From Chaenocephalus aceratus (Eukaryota > Chordata > Actinopteri > Perciformes > Channichthyidae), in the NCBI GenBank assembly GCA_023974075.1, contig CM043798.1, positions 4,225,397 through 4,289,396 of the forward strand: DNA of 64,000 nt, in the 5' to 3' direction. Positions 20,161 through 34,200 of this stretch are shown piece by piece. Under the pieces are notes generated by a model. The model was not told the origin of the DNA. It saw only the letters and a program-made list of their open reading frames with translations, and did not search any database. The position numbers were made by a program, and so were the translations under genes. How positions within the stretch are numbered: the first letter of the stretch is position 1; each line of letters begins with the position of its first letter.

Positions 20161-20860
20161 GTTTATGATGCGCCAGCGGACGTCATTTTGTGCGTCTGCT
20201 GGGGAAACTATGGAAACTACAGTTTTCTATTCAGCGGACTACAACATGGATGTTTAAAAAGAACCACGGACTACTGTAAACTCATCTAGAGACTCTGCAC
20301 CGTGCTCTGATGCTGTTGTTTTGCTTTATGAACGTGGACAACAGAGAAATATATTCTTCATGACCAAAGTTGGAATTGAAATAAAAAAGGAAAGTGAAAC
20401 TTATGCTGTATGATTGTATGAAAAGATCTTAAAATAAATACAAATGTATTTATTATAAACGTTAGTCCTTAACATCTATCACTGTGTATATCACCATTCA
20501 AACATCTTTTAAAAGTTTAACAAACCCCACACAGCTCAGTGAAATGTTGACTTTATTTGATAATTTCAGTAAAAACTAACGTTCATATTTCTCTTTTTGA
20601 TTATAATACTGATGAACGTTCAAAACAAAGCACTTTGGCAAGTTATCACATACGTTTTAAAATGCTTAATAAGCACCGTAACGTTCATGATATCATTTCT
20701 CGGTCATAATCGGTTGTTTCCGTGAACGGCCGACTGTTGAGTGACGGCAAATGCTGCGGCTGTGGGGCAGCATTTTCTCCTCTCCTTTCGTCAAGGGAGG
20801 TCCAGTGGTTCCTAAACTAAAGGAGATTATAAAGGAAGTTTGAAACCTCCTTTCCTAGAG

Positions 20861-20925
20861 CAGTGGTTCGCGGACCCCTAGACGTACTTTGGTGTACTGC
20901 AGGGGGTACGTGAGATTTATTTAAT
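20861..20925 (+). repeat. hAT-type terminus fragment
   Basis: CAGTGGTTCGCGGACCCCTA, followed by 'gtgtactgcagggggtacgtgag', resembles the 'cagtggttct...' termini of hAT elements. The opposite end was not identified. Confidence 0.4.
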
Positions 20926-21196
20926 GTTAATGAAAAAAACAACATAAGTAATGCATTTAAATAATAGTTATAGCTAATAGCTAATAGTAGATTCACTACT
21001 TTATTCAAAGGTTTACAGTAATTCGGGATAATAAAATGGGAACAATAAACGGGGCGCTCTCTTTTCCTCTCCCTCTCCTGAAAGCCCGTCAGTCTCGTGC
21101 AGCTCGCTGAACCTGTAATAAGTGACGCGACAGTAAAGAATAAATATATTTCTTATAACTAGTTTAGCTAGTGCCAGAGTAGATAAACTAGCTAAT

Positions 21197-21982
21197 GCTA
21201 CGTTCACACCGGGCGCGATGCGACGTTTGGGGGCGGCGCGATTACATGTAAAGTCAATGCAGAGACACGATCAGATGCGAATTCGCTCCGACGGCGCGCA
21301 TGCGGTGGACGCGGCGCGAATCATGTGATTGAGGCGATTGAAGGGGGCCGAGTCAAACGCGAGAGTTCAATTTTTTCAACTCGGGCGTCAAATTCACGTG
21401 ACGCATTCTCGCAGAAGCCAATCAGCGGTGAGGATCTCAGCCTGCCGTCACTGACGTTCAACCAGAAAACATCAGCCGTAACAGTTAGCACACAGAGATC
21501 ACAGCTCCTCATATCTGTTCAGAAACTGTACAAAAGTTAAACAAGAACAAACCACAGACTGTCTGTGTCATGGCGAATACAGTCGCTGGTTTATTTATGT
21601 CTGTAGGCCGTTGTTATGAGTGTGGAGTGAGCATATACAACGTTAGCTTAGCCTGGTCGACCCAATCTCCATTCAGAAAACAAGCATTTTAAAAGGTTTT
21701 TCGCCTGCCGACTTGTCTGCAGACTTGTCAAGCATTAATGGTTTTTACTAACCGGTATCAGTATGTGGTTACGTCGGCATAATTTAGAAACGTGTATTAC
21801 AATTTAATCACGGTAAAATATGTTCATTTTGTTGTAGTTGTAGCTCCCGAGCCAGCGCGTCTTGTTTGAATTATGTGAGTAAACACAGCTGGCAGCCACG
21901 GTGAAACTCGAGCGACTAGAGCGATGCGATAGGAGCGTTTAGAGCGAAGCGAATATTCGCATCGCGTCCGGTGTGAACGTAG
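21197..21982. mobile_element. Harbinger-like MITE with CG-rich inverted ends
   Basis: The left end CTACGTTCACACCGGGCGCG matches the complement of the right end CTACGTTCACACCGGACGCG. Five bases on each side (TAATG and TTATG) could be a diverged target duplication. The 0.8 kb interior has no intact ORF. A third copy of the terminus follows at 21988-22014. Confidence 0.6.
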
Positions 21983-21987
21983 TTATG

Positions 21988-22014
21988 CTACGTTCACACC
22001 GGACGCGATGCGAA
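21988..22014 (+). repeat. Solo terminal inverted repeat of the same MITE family
   Basis: CTACGTTCACACCGGACGCG in direct orientation, six bases after the end of the 21197-21982 element. It suggests a second, truncated copy inserted at or next to the first. Confidence 0.6.
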
Positions 22015-22971
22015 TATTGACTGAAAGGGCAAAAGGCTAGACCTACTTTGGTTGAACTATGTGGCTGCGTCCCTGCTTTTGACAAATAGGTGTGCGATTT
22101 GACATGCCAGATTGACTGAAAACTCTAAATATTGGTCATGTTAGTAGGATTGGGTAGGCGTGGTGTTACTTGTTGATACGTGGGTTGGGGGGGGGCATGA
22201 GTGCTCAGTGCTCAGGGGCCCCTGGAGGTACTAATCCGGCCTTGCTGATCATACCTGTGTTTAGTCTAGAAAAAGGTAAATGTGTGCATTTTATTATAAA
22301 GTTGTGTATATTTACAGACTGTTGCAAAAACTAAGAAGCTTATAAACATCAAGTTTAAAACTAAAAGAGCTTTACAAAAACACAATTAAAGATGTTTGGA
22401 GTTTTATTTTAGTTATTAATTTTTTGTCCTAGAGATGCTGATTTGAAACCGTTGTGACATACAGTTACGGCATTTCCTGTTTCTGCCGGAGAGAGGGGAG
22501 TTTGTTCCAAAGCTTGCCGCTGTGTTGCATTGACAGGAGGGAGTCTCGTTTAGCTGCGAGTGTCACTCCGCCACCGAGTTCATTCCGTCACGGAGTGGGA
22601 GTGGGTAGGGTGTGCTTTGGAATTGGGCCTACATCACGCTTCACAAAAAAATGTTTCACTTGCAAGAATGTGCCTACAAAATAAAATCAAAATTCCAACC
22701 AAAATCAAAAAGAATACACTAGTTGATTTAGACTTGACAAGCCTAGTTCTCGTACGCATTTTCTCATAGGGCTTATGACAATAACTTGTGATACATTAGA
22801 ACATTTTGTAAAAAGCAAAGTGCATTTGTTTTATTTTGAAAGAAAAAGACGGAAATGAATTTACTATAGGCCTACAACAAAGCTTGAAAGCTAATTTAGC
22901 GTGAGCGACCTAGTTCGCTTATCTGAAAAGGATTTCATAGTGAAAAAACTAGTATATGATACAAAAACAGA

Positions 22972-25900
22972 ATGCAGGTTCAATGCGCTGTGCCGGGCTG
23001 TCCTGGGGGGCAATCCGACCCCCAGCCCCTCTTCAGGTTCCCTTGTGACCCAGAAAGGTAACTATTGCTAATGTTGCTAAAGCAAACGGGGAGCTCTCAA
23101 GCTACCCACAACAACGTGTTACTTTGTACGTCAAAAAGAGAACGGCATTATACAACGAGGGTAACTTTGCCGAGTGTCGAGGCATATTTCAGCAAGATGT
23201 CCTGCCTGTGTTTCGCTCTGTAGTGCATTCTTTATTAAACCCATACAATATCAAGTTACCTCAACTTGCAAAACCAATTCAGAAGGTTGACAGTTGCACG
23301 TGGCGTTGCTTTTTGCAAACATGAGACACCTGACATAATGATTCCTTTTGGAGGATGTGAACATGTTATGCAAACGCCGATTTACAAAATACAACACATA
23401 CCAAAGTATACAATACTACAGTTGTGGTAAATGATATCTGTAGACGACATACTTAGTTTATTTGTCATGTAAGGGCATGTCTACAACCTTTTGTTATAGC
23501 AGAAGAGGCCCAGGTGGGATTGATAACAGAGTGTTCCATCAGGAGATCTTCTTCATGGTCGTTTTATTATGCATCATACATTATCATTCATTAATACAGT
23601 ACACAGGAGGTTTGGCTCATGTTAGCCTCCCATATTAATCTACAAAATAAATAAATGTCACTAGTTATAGAATTGTTATATCCATGATATGCTTTTGTTG
23701 TTTTATGTTTTGTTTAGCTTTATAATCTTAGTCATTGTTACTTGTTTTTAGTAAAATAAAGCATGCCTTGGCTGATTGATGTATAACTGAAACCAAAATT
23801 GTATGGACAATTAATAGTATCTTTGGATGTATGTATCCCCTCCGTTCAGATCCAAGAAGTGGGTTGAAAAGTGTCAGAGGCAAGATCTCAGCGACAAATC
23901 AGCAGAGCAGTTGTTTGAGTGCTACAGACTGTGTGGGAAACATTTTGAAGCATCCTTGGTTGAAAGTGTAAGTTGTGTTTACAAGATGTGCACGAGTTTT
24001 GGATCAAATTGCCCGGCCTTCAATTAAAATGTCAAATAATGGCTTTGTCCTGCCCTGTATATTGTTTCACGACAACCTCAATCAATACAGAATAAAATGT
24101 AGTTATTTTATAGGTTACAGGAATAACAGTTAGTTAATATGACTTTGCAATATGCCGATAATGTGATATTAGACTATATCGTGTTTGATTGTAGATATCA
24201 TAAAATAGCATAAAGGTTAATATTTTTCTGGTTTTGAAGGCTGAAATACAATAATGATGTTAATGTCAAACTTTTAATATTTGTCATGACCCAATAAGTC
24301 ATTATATACGCATTGCTCATAATCATTTATCAACAAATCTTATTGTGTTAGTATTTATCAAAGCAAATCAAAGGCCATTTTCAAAAAGAAAATGTTCAAA
24401 AAGAGGTAACCACAAAGCGATATTTAACTGAAAATACTAGGGAAATGTTTACTCAGAATTTTTCTTCCACACTTGCCCCTGCTAACATCTCAGTAAATGA
24501 GCTAGTAGATCATTTTAATTCAAAAATTAAAAATGTTATAGATGCCATTGCTCCAACTAAGGTAAAGGAAGTGTCTGGCAAGAACATATCTCCATGGAGA
24601 AAGGCCATGACCGTGAAAACAGAAAAAAGAGAATGTCGAAAAGCTGAACGCACGTGGCGAAAAACAAATCTCCAGGTTCACTTTGAAATCTATAAAGAGA
24701 GACTTGGCCTTTATAATTTGGAATTGAAAAACGCACGACAATCGTTCTTCTCTGACATCATTACCAAAAACAAAAACAACGCACGTGCCTTGTTTGCTAC
24801 CATCAACTGTCAAAGATGTTTTGCCTTGCATGGCCTCAGATCTACTTCATATAGTAAACAAATCTCTTCACTCAGGTATTTTTCCACAGGCCCTGAAAAC
24901 TGCAGTCATTAAACCGCTCTTAAAAAAGAATAATCTAGATGCTTCAATAACGAACAATTACAGGCCCATATCAAACCTGCCATTTCTAGGTAAAATCATT
25001 GAAAATGTTGTTTTTCAACAGTTGAGTAATTTCTTGCATTTAAATAACTGTTTTGATGTGTTCCAGTCAGGCTTTCGTCCAAACCACAGCACTGAGACTG
25101 CTCTTGTAAAGGTCTTTAATGACATCCACTTAAACACAGACAGTGGCAGAACTTCAGTGTTAGTATTATTAGATCTCAGTGCTGCGTTTGACACTGTTGA
25201 CCACAACATATTACTAGACCGACTGGAAAACTGGGTGGGACTTTCGGAATCAGTTCTAAATTGGTTTCAATCCTACTTAAAGGACAGAAACAACTTTGTT
25301 TCTATCGGTAAATACACATCTGAGTTGACAAATATGGCATGTGGGGTTCCTCAAGGCTCCATCTTGGGGCCTCTTCTCTTTAACGTCTACATGCTACCAC
25401 TGGCTCAGATAATGAAGAACAACAAAATAAGTTACCATAGCTATGCGGATGACACACAAATGTACGTAACAATTTCACCAGGAGACTATGCTCCAATTCA
25501 AACACTGAGTAAGTGCATTGAACAAATCAATGACTGGATGTGTCAGAACTTTCTCCAATTAAACAAAGATAAAACTGAGGTAATGGTGTTTGAAGCCAAG
25601 GCAGAACGTAGTTAGCGCTGAGCTTCAGTCTGCAGTGTGCAAAACAACAGATAAAGCCAGAAATCTAGGTGTAGTCATGGACTCTGACCTGAGTTTCAAC
25701 AGTCACATTAAAACAGTTACTAAATCAGCCTACTATCACCTAAAGAATATATCTAGGATTAAAAGACTAATGTCACAGCAGGATTTGGAAAAACTTGTCC
25801 ATGCCTTTATCTTCAGTAGACTCGACTACTGTAATGGTGTCTTCACAGGTCTCACTAAAAAATCTATTAGAAAGCTGCAGCTGATTCAGAACGCCGCTGC

Positions 25901-28815
25901 TCGAGTCGAGTCCTCACTGACACTAAGAAAGTGGATCACATCACTCCTGTTCTGAAGTCTTTACACTGGCTTCCTGTGTGTCAAAGAATATATTTCAAAA
26001 TACTGCTGCTGGTTTATAAAGCACTGAATGGTTTAGGCCCAAAATACATTTCTGACCTCCTGCTAAATGATGAACCATCCAGGTCTCTCAGGTCTTCAGG
26101 GACTGGTCAGCTTTCTGTCCCCAGAGTCAGAACTAAACATGGAGAAGCAGCGTTCAGTTATTATGCTCCAAATATCTGGAACAAACTCCCAGAAACCTGC
26201 AGGTCCGCTGCAACTCTTACTACTTTTAAATCCAGACTGAAGACTTTTATTTTTGTCGCTGCTCTTAATTGAATTATTCATATCTTAAACGGCACTGTAA
26301 CTTTTATCCATGTATTTTTTCTTTTAATGTTTATTTTATTAGCTTTTCTTTTTAATGACTGATTTTAAATGCCATTTTCTTAATGTCTTTCATTTTTTGT
26401 AAAGCACTTTGAATTGCCTTGTGTTGAAAGGTGCTATATAAATAAACTTGCCTTGCCTTTACAATAAAAAAAAGCCCCTACAATATTGTTGCAATATCAA
26501 TCTTAAAAGAATATTTTGATGTTTTATATTCTCAAAAGATCACATTCCTAGTTAGTCCATTAGTCCTATTTGTATGTTCAGTCTAAATATGGTTTGTATA
26601 ATGGACTTCTCTGCCTTGACTCTGTTTACAGGACGCTCAGGGTACAGTGTTGAAGGATGGTGCCATACCAACTATCTTTGAAGGACAGAGCAAACCTCAA
26701 AATGGACAGGGGAAGCGCAGTAATGCAATGGTGGGTAGAATACATCTTAATTTATCAATGGGAGATAATCATTTGTATAAGTAGATTATCATTTTTTTAA
26801 ATCACGTTTTAATTTGCCTTTTATTATTGTAGACCAAGGATGATGAAACAGACAGTAAGGGGAGAAAAAGTAAGTCGAAATATCAACACAAACACACATG
26901 TATTACTTGCAATGAAACAAATGACTCCCACATTAGACACATAGTGAATGATTGACTCATTTTATCTTGCCTGTTTTTTTATATTCTTTTTTTAGAACTC
27001 AAGAAGTCGCAAGCAGAGACAGCTAAAAAAGATGTCCAGACTCCCCCAGAAGAAGAGGAACACAAAGAGTATCTTAAGTCCTTATTTAAAGTTCTTGTGC
27101 TATTGGGAGAGCAAAGCATTCCTCCGACAGGGCCCGGCGATAATAAACAGGATGGCCTTGGGTCAAGTAACTTTCAAGCATTGTTAGAATATAGCATGAA
27201 CTGTGGAGATGAGGTCCTTAAGAAGAGGTACGACGCCAATACAGAGAGCTGCTCCTCAGCTCAGCTCAGTCCGCTGGTTGAGGTTTGTGAGAAATACATC
27301 CGCAGTAAGCTTGTGGAGGAAGTTCAACAAAATGGCTTTTTCTCCTTACTTACTGATGACTTGGTGAAGATCTCAGGAGAATGGTTCCTCCCCGTCTTTC
27401 TCCGTTTTGTGGACCAGTCTAACTGCCAGCAGGAGAGGTTTGTTGGATTTTTGTCCTTCGAAGGACACGGAGAGGCCTTAGCAGAGAAACTTCTCTCTGA
27501 AATGACAGACAATTGGGGTTTGGATATGGAGCAGTGTAGAGGTCAAGCCCACTCCTGCTCTGGGACACATTTAGGTAAACTAAAAGCATTTTCTGCCAAA
27601 TTGTTAGAAAGGTATCCAATGGCAATGCTTACACCCAGATCTACTCGTACATTGAACCTGGTACTGGCAAATGGAATGGCTTTGTCAGGGGTTCAGCTTG
27701 TTTTGTCGACCTTGAAGAAGATTGAGTCATTCTTTAGTGAGTCCACTCTACTGCAGTTGGAGTTGGAGCATGCCATTTCGATTTTCTACCCGGACAAAGA
27801 AGAGAGAGCCAAGGAGCTGAAGGAGATCTGTGGAACCAGCTGGACCAGACGACATGATGCGTTTGAGGTGGCCTTGGAAATCCTAGAGGCATTGTTACTC
27901 TGTGTGGACAGTGTTCATGACAACGAGGACATGAGGTGGAACGATCAAGTCACACACAACGCTTTAGAGATCTCAAAAGCACTAGTTGATTTTGAATTCG
28001 TAATGGCTCTGGTTGTGATGAAAAACACTCTGACACTGACACAAGCTTTCGGGAGGAACCTGCAAGGCAAAGCATCAGATATCCACTTTGCCGCAGCGAG
28101 TTTAAAAGCTGTATTGCACTCCCTGAAGGAAGTGTCTGACAATATTGATGTTTATCACGAGTTCTGGAACGACGAGGCCACTAACCTAGCCACTGCGATG
28201 GAGATCCCAATTAAGGTTCCTCGGTCTTACTTGAGAAAGCACCAGTCAGAATCTGGAGCTGTTCGGCCGGAGAGTTACTACAAGGAGCACCTGTCTGTTC
28301 CCATAGTGGAGCATGTCATCAGAGAAATTGATACTCTCTTCTGTGAGGACCACCTGAAGGCTATGAGATGTCTGTCCCTGGTCCCTGCCGTCATAGAGCA
28401 GCACAAGTCTACTGAACCTGAGGAAGAGAGTCTGCAAGTGTTTAAGAACTCCATCCCTAATGTAGGAACCCTCTCCGCCGAGATGCACTGTTGGTGGGTT
28501 AAATGGAGCAAAAGGGGCAAAGGCGAGACTTTTCCCACCAATCTCCAGGAAACGCTGCAGCTGGCCGATGTGAAGTTCTTCCCGAACATGCTCGCAGTTC
28601 TGAGGCTGATCGCCATCATCCCTACCTTGACTCTGGAGGACAGCTGTGATGTGGCGTACAAGCGCTTCCAGATGTACATGGAGAACACGCCTGACCAATT
28701 CAAATCACAAAGTGTCGCTCTTTTGAACATAAACTGTGATGTAGCATATGATCTGGACTCAATGGTTGAGGTCTATATGAAGACATACCCTGACAGGGAG
28801 GATGTGTCTCTGTGA
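22972..28815 (+). CDS. thap12: THAP12-type protein: THAP zinc finger plus hAT-transposase-derived body (5 coding exons)
   Basis: Mammalian THAP12 (DAP4, 52-kDa repressor of the inhibitor of PKR) is a domesticated hAT-transposase-like protein linked to the P58IPK/PKR stress pathway. Exons: 22972-23057, 23850-23967, 26632-26730, 26833-26869, 26996-28815. All phases agree and give 719 residues, against about 760 in human. THAP domain: C5 and C10, W33, C57 and H60, then AIPTIF (79-84), completing the C2CH signature. The last exon carries the whole hAT-like body: [68 protein letters not shown] and a C-terminal [12 protein letters not shown] dimerisation-like segment. The classic hAT acidic catalytic set is not conserved, so transposase activity is unlikely. 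Intron 2 carries an L2 LINE. It lies head to tail with the modular paralogue at 31206. Confidence 0.93.
24390..26460 (+). mobile_element. L2-type LINE, 5'-truncated and frame-broken, in intron 2 of the THAP12-type gene
   Basis: Same orientation as the host gene. Reverse transcriptase motifs are clear: [43 protein letters not shown] and YADDTQMYV (frame 24785-25615). The RT C-terminal part lies in another frame (to 25955), and a final block ending KSRLKTFIF lies in a third (to 26272). The upstream piece at 24445-24830 is joined by an internal deletion. There is no endonuclease region. The 3' end has the typical L2 tail ('aaagcactttgaattgcctt', then 'gtgctatataaataaa') and a short CCTTG repeat. 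It is a dead copy. Confidence 0.9.
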
Positions 28816-31205
28816 TTTGGTAGTGAAGCCTCCGGGCAGATTACGCACAGCTTTGTTAATGAGTCATACCACTTTATTTGTGTTATTACTTACATAGTTG
28901 TACTACTTGAGCCATTATACTGAAGTAGCATCTTTTATAGCTTGTTTTTATATTATTTTAGAATGTAAATGAATGAGAGACTGGCTCGCAAAGTGTCATG
29001 AATTTAGTAATAAACACCAACATCTGTGATTTTCTTCACGATGCGAGTCCTTGCTATACTCTTTTCTTGTTATGTTTCCAGTATTAGCCACTCTGTTCAC
29101 ATCCTCTAGACCTGCCAGGGTTCAAATGAGTCATGATACCAGCTATCCAAGTCCATTCCTCAACTCTTAAAATAATTGTAATAGTTTGTTACCTTAGGTA
29201 GGGGTGTATACTTGTCTTGGCTTTGTCAACGTGTTTTTGCTCTGTCACCAAGTGAACTGCAGAATTGGATAAGGGGGGTCAGCTTTACATCCTTCTGTAA
29301 ACCTGTTAATAAAGAGCTTGTTTATAACCTTTTGTAGTCTTCATTCTCAGTGTGAGTATTTTGTCTCTGTTTATCTTACTTTTTTTGTTGAAAAAGGGTA
29401 TGTTTTCAAACAAAAACGTACAATACCTATATAGAAACTAAACTTGGTAGAACATTCCTTCCAATGAATAGGAACACATTTAAATTACGTTTTTTGCTCA
29501 GGACTTAAACTGATTTTCCCTCTTGTGAAACACACCAACTAGCACAGCCAGGGCAGTGCCTATAATGAACTAGTAAGGATGTTTCATGAGAATGATTCAC
29601 CTAAGTGTGGGGTCCATGGTTAGTTAGTAGTGTGATGCTTGAAGGCTCCTTAATAAGACCCACAGCTCTTAGCTCACCCCTGTCAGTATCCGTCACTATC
29701 CATTTTGCTCGTGGGTCTGAAGAGCTGAGTCACTGTCTGCGCTGAGACTCAAATGTAGTGTAAGGTGTAAAATACATATTTTATGATTAAGGACCACAAC
29801 CATTTGGAATGCCTACACTTTTTATATTCATATTTTGCAGTGGTTGCCCTCCATTTTTTTTAGAAGGGTGATCTTCAATTTAAATGTAAATACAAGTGAA
29901 TTGTTTTAAAAGTGCAACTCTTAATGTTATCACATCTGTAGATTTAAATGAAAGTAATGATAGCTGCATGTCATTTTGTATTCCAGTGCTGGGCTGTGTT
30001 CTGTTGTGTACTCTTTTTGTAATAAACTGGCAAGTCAAACAGCACAATGTATCCCTAAATGTCGCTAAGAGAAAACAATAGACCATAGCCAGTGAATGTT
30101 TTTAGTATAACTGAAAGTTGTATTCAGAGAAACACATATTTAACAACAAACTCTGTACTCATTACACAGTAGATTCCAGTCAGTGTACTCTGTTATTTTC
30201 TGCCAAGAAACATGAAAACAAAAATACTTTAATGTATGATCAAACCTACATGTACACAGTTAAATTCATTTGAATTTACAGATGGTCGAAAAGTGTGCTA
30301 AATGGGATTTAGGACACATGGTCCGAGATTGAAATGATCTACCGAATAATAGGTAAGGTGCGTATCCAGGATCTGTGGTGGAAAACAGTAAGAGGGAAAT
30401 GAACCAAATCTTACTTTACAAAATATGTGCAGAGGAAGCTGCACATCGAAATCAAAGAGTATGAAATCAATTCAAGAGTACGGCTGCACTACAAGATATC
30501 AACGTAACAGTGAGAGCTATGTTTATAATAAATTCAATTAACACAGACCAAGATTGAAACACAAACAAAGTTGATGCTGTTTCTTCAGCGAAAAAGCAAT
30601 ATCCTTTATAAACTACACAAAGCAAAGAGCGTATACCTGCCATTTTATATAATCCTTGAGTTGTGTTGATATGTACAAACCCACATTAACACAACATAGA
30701 TACACGTATAGAAAATTATACATTTTGCGAATATACTATGGAATATGCATGCACGTTCCGCAATATATTGCTTTGGTGCTGCATACTATAACATTTAAAA
30801 ACACACCCTTGCACTTATCTCTCGGTTGGAATAGAACCAGAACAGGATATTAACTATCTTGGCGAGTAAACTCTTTGACACAGTGTGAGGGTGCGATTCT
30901 GCCCTCTGCTGGTGAACATTTTGTACTACACGGACCAGTTCCTGGTTGATAGGATAACACGCTTTCGGTGACTCTTGGCTCAACACGCAACATCAACTTT
31001 TTTAAAGCATGGAATCAGTGGTTTATTAATTTACCAAAGAGACATTAAGCGAAAAAATACGTTGAAATACAAGTGCGTTGGTTGCAGCTTTTGCCCAAGG
31101 CATGGCTCTGTAGACTCTCCAGCAGGTTTGCTCACAGTAGGCTTGCCAGCTTGCAACCGCCAGCTAAGCTAGCTAACTTGCTAGCTAGCAACATTGCAGT
31201 TCAAA
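28816..31205 (+). other. 3' flank of the THAP12-type gene, intergenic spacer, and 5' flank of the modular paralogue
   Basis: AATAAA signals at 29009-29014 and 29308-29313 probably end the upstream transcript. No coding sequence is supported between about 29350 and 31150. Immediately upstream of the next start codon is a 'gctagctaacttgctagcta' rich stretch. Confidence 0.5.
29009..29014 (+). terminator. thap12: THAP12-type gene polyadenylation signal
   Basis: AATAAA 194 bases after the stop. A second AATAAA at 29308 could give a longer 3' end. Confidence 0.5.
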
Positions 31206-34200
31206 ATGACTGACTGCTGCGCCGCAGCCAACTGTGATTACCAGCGAGGGGATTCCGAAAACTCCCCTCCACTTTTCAGCTTTCCTTTGGATCTGGATCG
31301 GTAAGAGTTGTGCTTATTTCATTGGGATGTGGGTGAAAAACGAGCCACTGAGCATGCAAAATGAATGTGTTAGCTAGCCACTGTTAGCATTGGCGTTAGC
31401 CTAACATCATGGCTAACAGTGACACAACTCTGTCGAAAATGGCGCAGACTAGCGTTACTCTAGAAAGAAAAGTCCGTGTGAAATACACTCCGTTCTTTCA
31501 TTCAGTCTCGGTCAACCGACGCTAACGTTGGATATTAGCTGATATTCACTTCATATATGTGTTTGGTTAGGTCGCAAACAAAGATAAACCATAGTTTAAA
31601 ACTTTTTGTGCTGTAATTTAAATCGCCATCGGTACACGACACCTACCGTCTCCATAGTGCGGTAACATTAGCAACACTGACAATTCAGCTCAATTCAAAT
31701 ACAACGCATTGAAAGTGCTAATTTACGCTATTGCTTTCTAAACTGCACACAGTCTATAGTCATTTTGCAACACACCTCATTGTAAACAATATCAGGTGAA
31801 ACTTTATTTACGTACTTTTATCAGGTGAATAAACAGCAGTCTAGCGCCCCCTTCCTTTCTATCCTGTTTTTTTTTGTTTAACTTTGAGATTTAAATTGTC
31901 TAGTACAAATGAATGTGTTTATGTTGCATAAAATGTAATAAATGGAAGGACTATGATTCGGCATGACAGCTGCAGATTAGCATTTTGACAGTATCGGAGC
32001 AACGGGTGTGAACCTTTTTTTACATCCATTCCTGCAAGAGTTAGTATTTGTTCCCCTCCTTTGCTCTGTTGGCTCTTTTTTAATCTGGCATCCACTTTGT
32101 ATTGTGTTACATATAGTTAAGTTACCTTATTTGCTTTAATCCACCCTTTTCTGAGCATGCTTCCATACAAATAATTTGAGAGAGATTACTTTTAAATTAA
32201 ACTCAGCGTTGAAAATGCTAGTGTATTGTACAACATTTAACGAAAGAACTGCATCAGTGGGGATATATTACTTGCATATGTGACAGCTTTACATTTCATA
32301 TTTGAATATGTTGTAAAATGCTTGGGCAACAACATGACTTGTTCATTCCAATAAAGTTATTTGAATTGAGAATAGTCCAATTATTAGAATGAATGCAAAG
32401 GACTTGTGTGGAATGAAGAAGACGTTTGAGCAGTCACTCCCAACTCAGTTCTTCCCTTTATTTTGCAACACAGGCAGAGTTGTTGCAAGTGCAGCTGACC
32501 AAAGCAGAATCCCTGGGTGTATCAGATCGGTTGTGTACGCATGTTATGTTTGACTATAAATGTTTGGAAATAGTCATTAAAGAAGGGTTTTGAGCAGCAG
32601 TGGTTTGGACCAAGGGCATCATATAGTGTCTGTTTTCAATCAACCTCATTGTTTTTGCTCAGTAAGCATATTTTATGCTCTGAAATAAGACAATTATGGC
32701 TTTTTAATGTATTATAAGTCTACTGCTTTGGGTGAATTTCTCTTGCCTTTTAATTTGTCATAACCATACATCTATAGTTACATACGATAGATGTTTCATA
32801 ACCAAACAATCTAATAAGTGGCCTGTAAGTCCCGTTGTCTTTGGGTTAGAAAGAATATTAGAGTTAAGATTTAGTCATGTAAAGCTTCACCAATGTTAAA
32901 CTGGTGAATCACGATGAACAGTTGACCTTAAAGCAAACACTTTGACCAACCTTCGAGCTTGGTCCCATTGAGATCATAGATCTCTTTTTCAAGGGAGTCT
33001 GTTTGTCACGTCATCATTTCAGATATTTAGAGTAGAGATGTAATGCATGTTGAATTAGTTTGAAATGATTAAGTCTGTGGTTGTGACACATGAAAGTTAT
33101 GCACGTTCGCTCTGTATTTTTCAGATGCAAACAATGGTTGCACAACTGTCATCGCCCAGACCTGGTATCAGAGCCTCCGGAGCAGCTGAACAGGCAGTAC
33201 AAACTGTGTGCAAAGCACTTTGAGCCCGCTGTCATCTCTTATCAGGTAAGAAGAAGATACATTGTCCTTTTTGTGTTCATCATAATAATAATAATATGTA
33301 TTTATATCTTAAAGTTGTTGTGAAAATGCCACCACTAGTGCTTATTTTAGTAAGCAAACAGGACAGGCTCACTCTTGATACACACACAACCTAGGAACTA
33401 AGTTATTCCTAAATAGAGTTAGCTGTAATACACTTTAGTTAAAAGAAGAACATCTAAAAAAGACATCCCTGATGCTGGAGCTTGGGTTTTATTCCGTCCC
33501 AGCAGGCGTACAGGTCACTGTGCAAAACCCTGGTTCAGCTATTTTGATAAAGATGGTGTCTTTGTTTCCTTGGGTGATAAACATACCACATTAGGGCTGA
33601 ACGATATACCGTGTCATGGCGATAACCGCGGTATGCGCGGTATTCACACCGCAGGGACGTGCGGTTTTATTCATTTTTAAAAAAAATGCTAACGCACTTT
33701 AGCACAGAATTCAAAATAAAGATACCCTTATTACTTATCGAAACTGCACATACAATATATCCGATTTAAAGCTGAGACTCCACAGATTATTTAAGTATAG
33801 TATCTAAGCGATCCGATCTCGCAACAGGGGAAGCAAACACAGACATCACAACACGTACCTTTTACAGAGCTTTAACGGGAGATCGTCTCACCGTAGCTGT
33901 CAATCTGATTAAAAGACGTGTTCAATGGCATTAAAACGCGGCTGAACCGTTTGATCCATAGGTTGATAATGTTCTGTGGCTTTGAAGCAATTGTTCATAA
34001 TCCATAATTCCATTTTTATGTAAAAATCGGAGCACAAAAGTTAGCTGCTAATGGTAGCCACCAGAGTGTATGCAGCTTCCGGTTTTGGCTACGCGTCACT
34101 CTCACTCCTTATTTGGTAATGTGTGTATTAGACTGCCACATAGACAAGACCGGAAGCAGCAGCCACTCTGGTGGCTACCATTAGCAGCTAACTTTTGCTC

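Larger units (their letters stand above)
18900..22450. other. intergenic, repeat-rich
   Basis: No gene is supported. The stretch contains several degenerate DNA-transposon pieces, listed separately. The remainder is AT-rich, with no codon or splice signal. Confidence 0.5.

Noticed and set aside
24445..26272. Reverse transcriptase ORFs as a host gene
   Set aside because: Frame changes, an L2 tail and an intronic position identify a dead LINE insertion.
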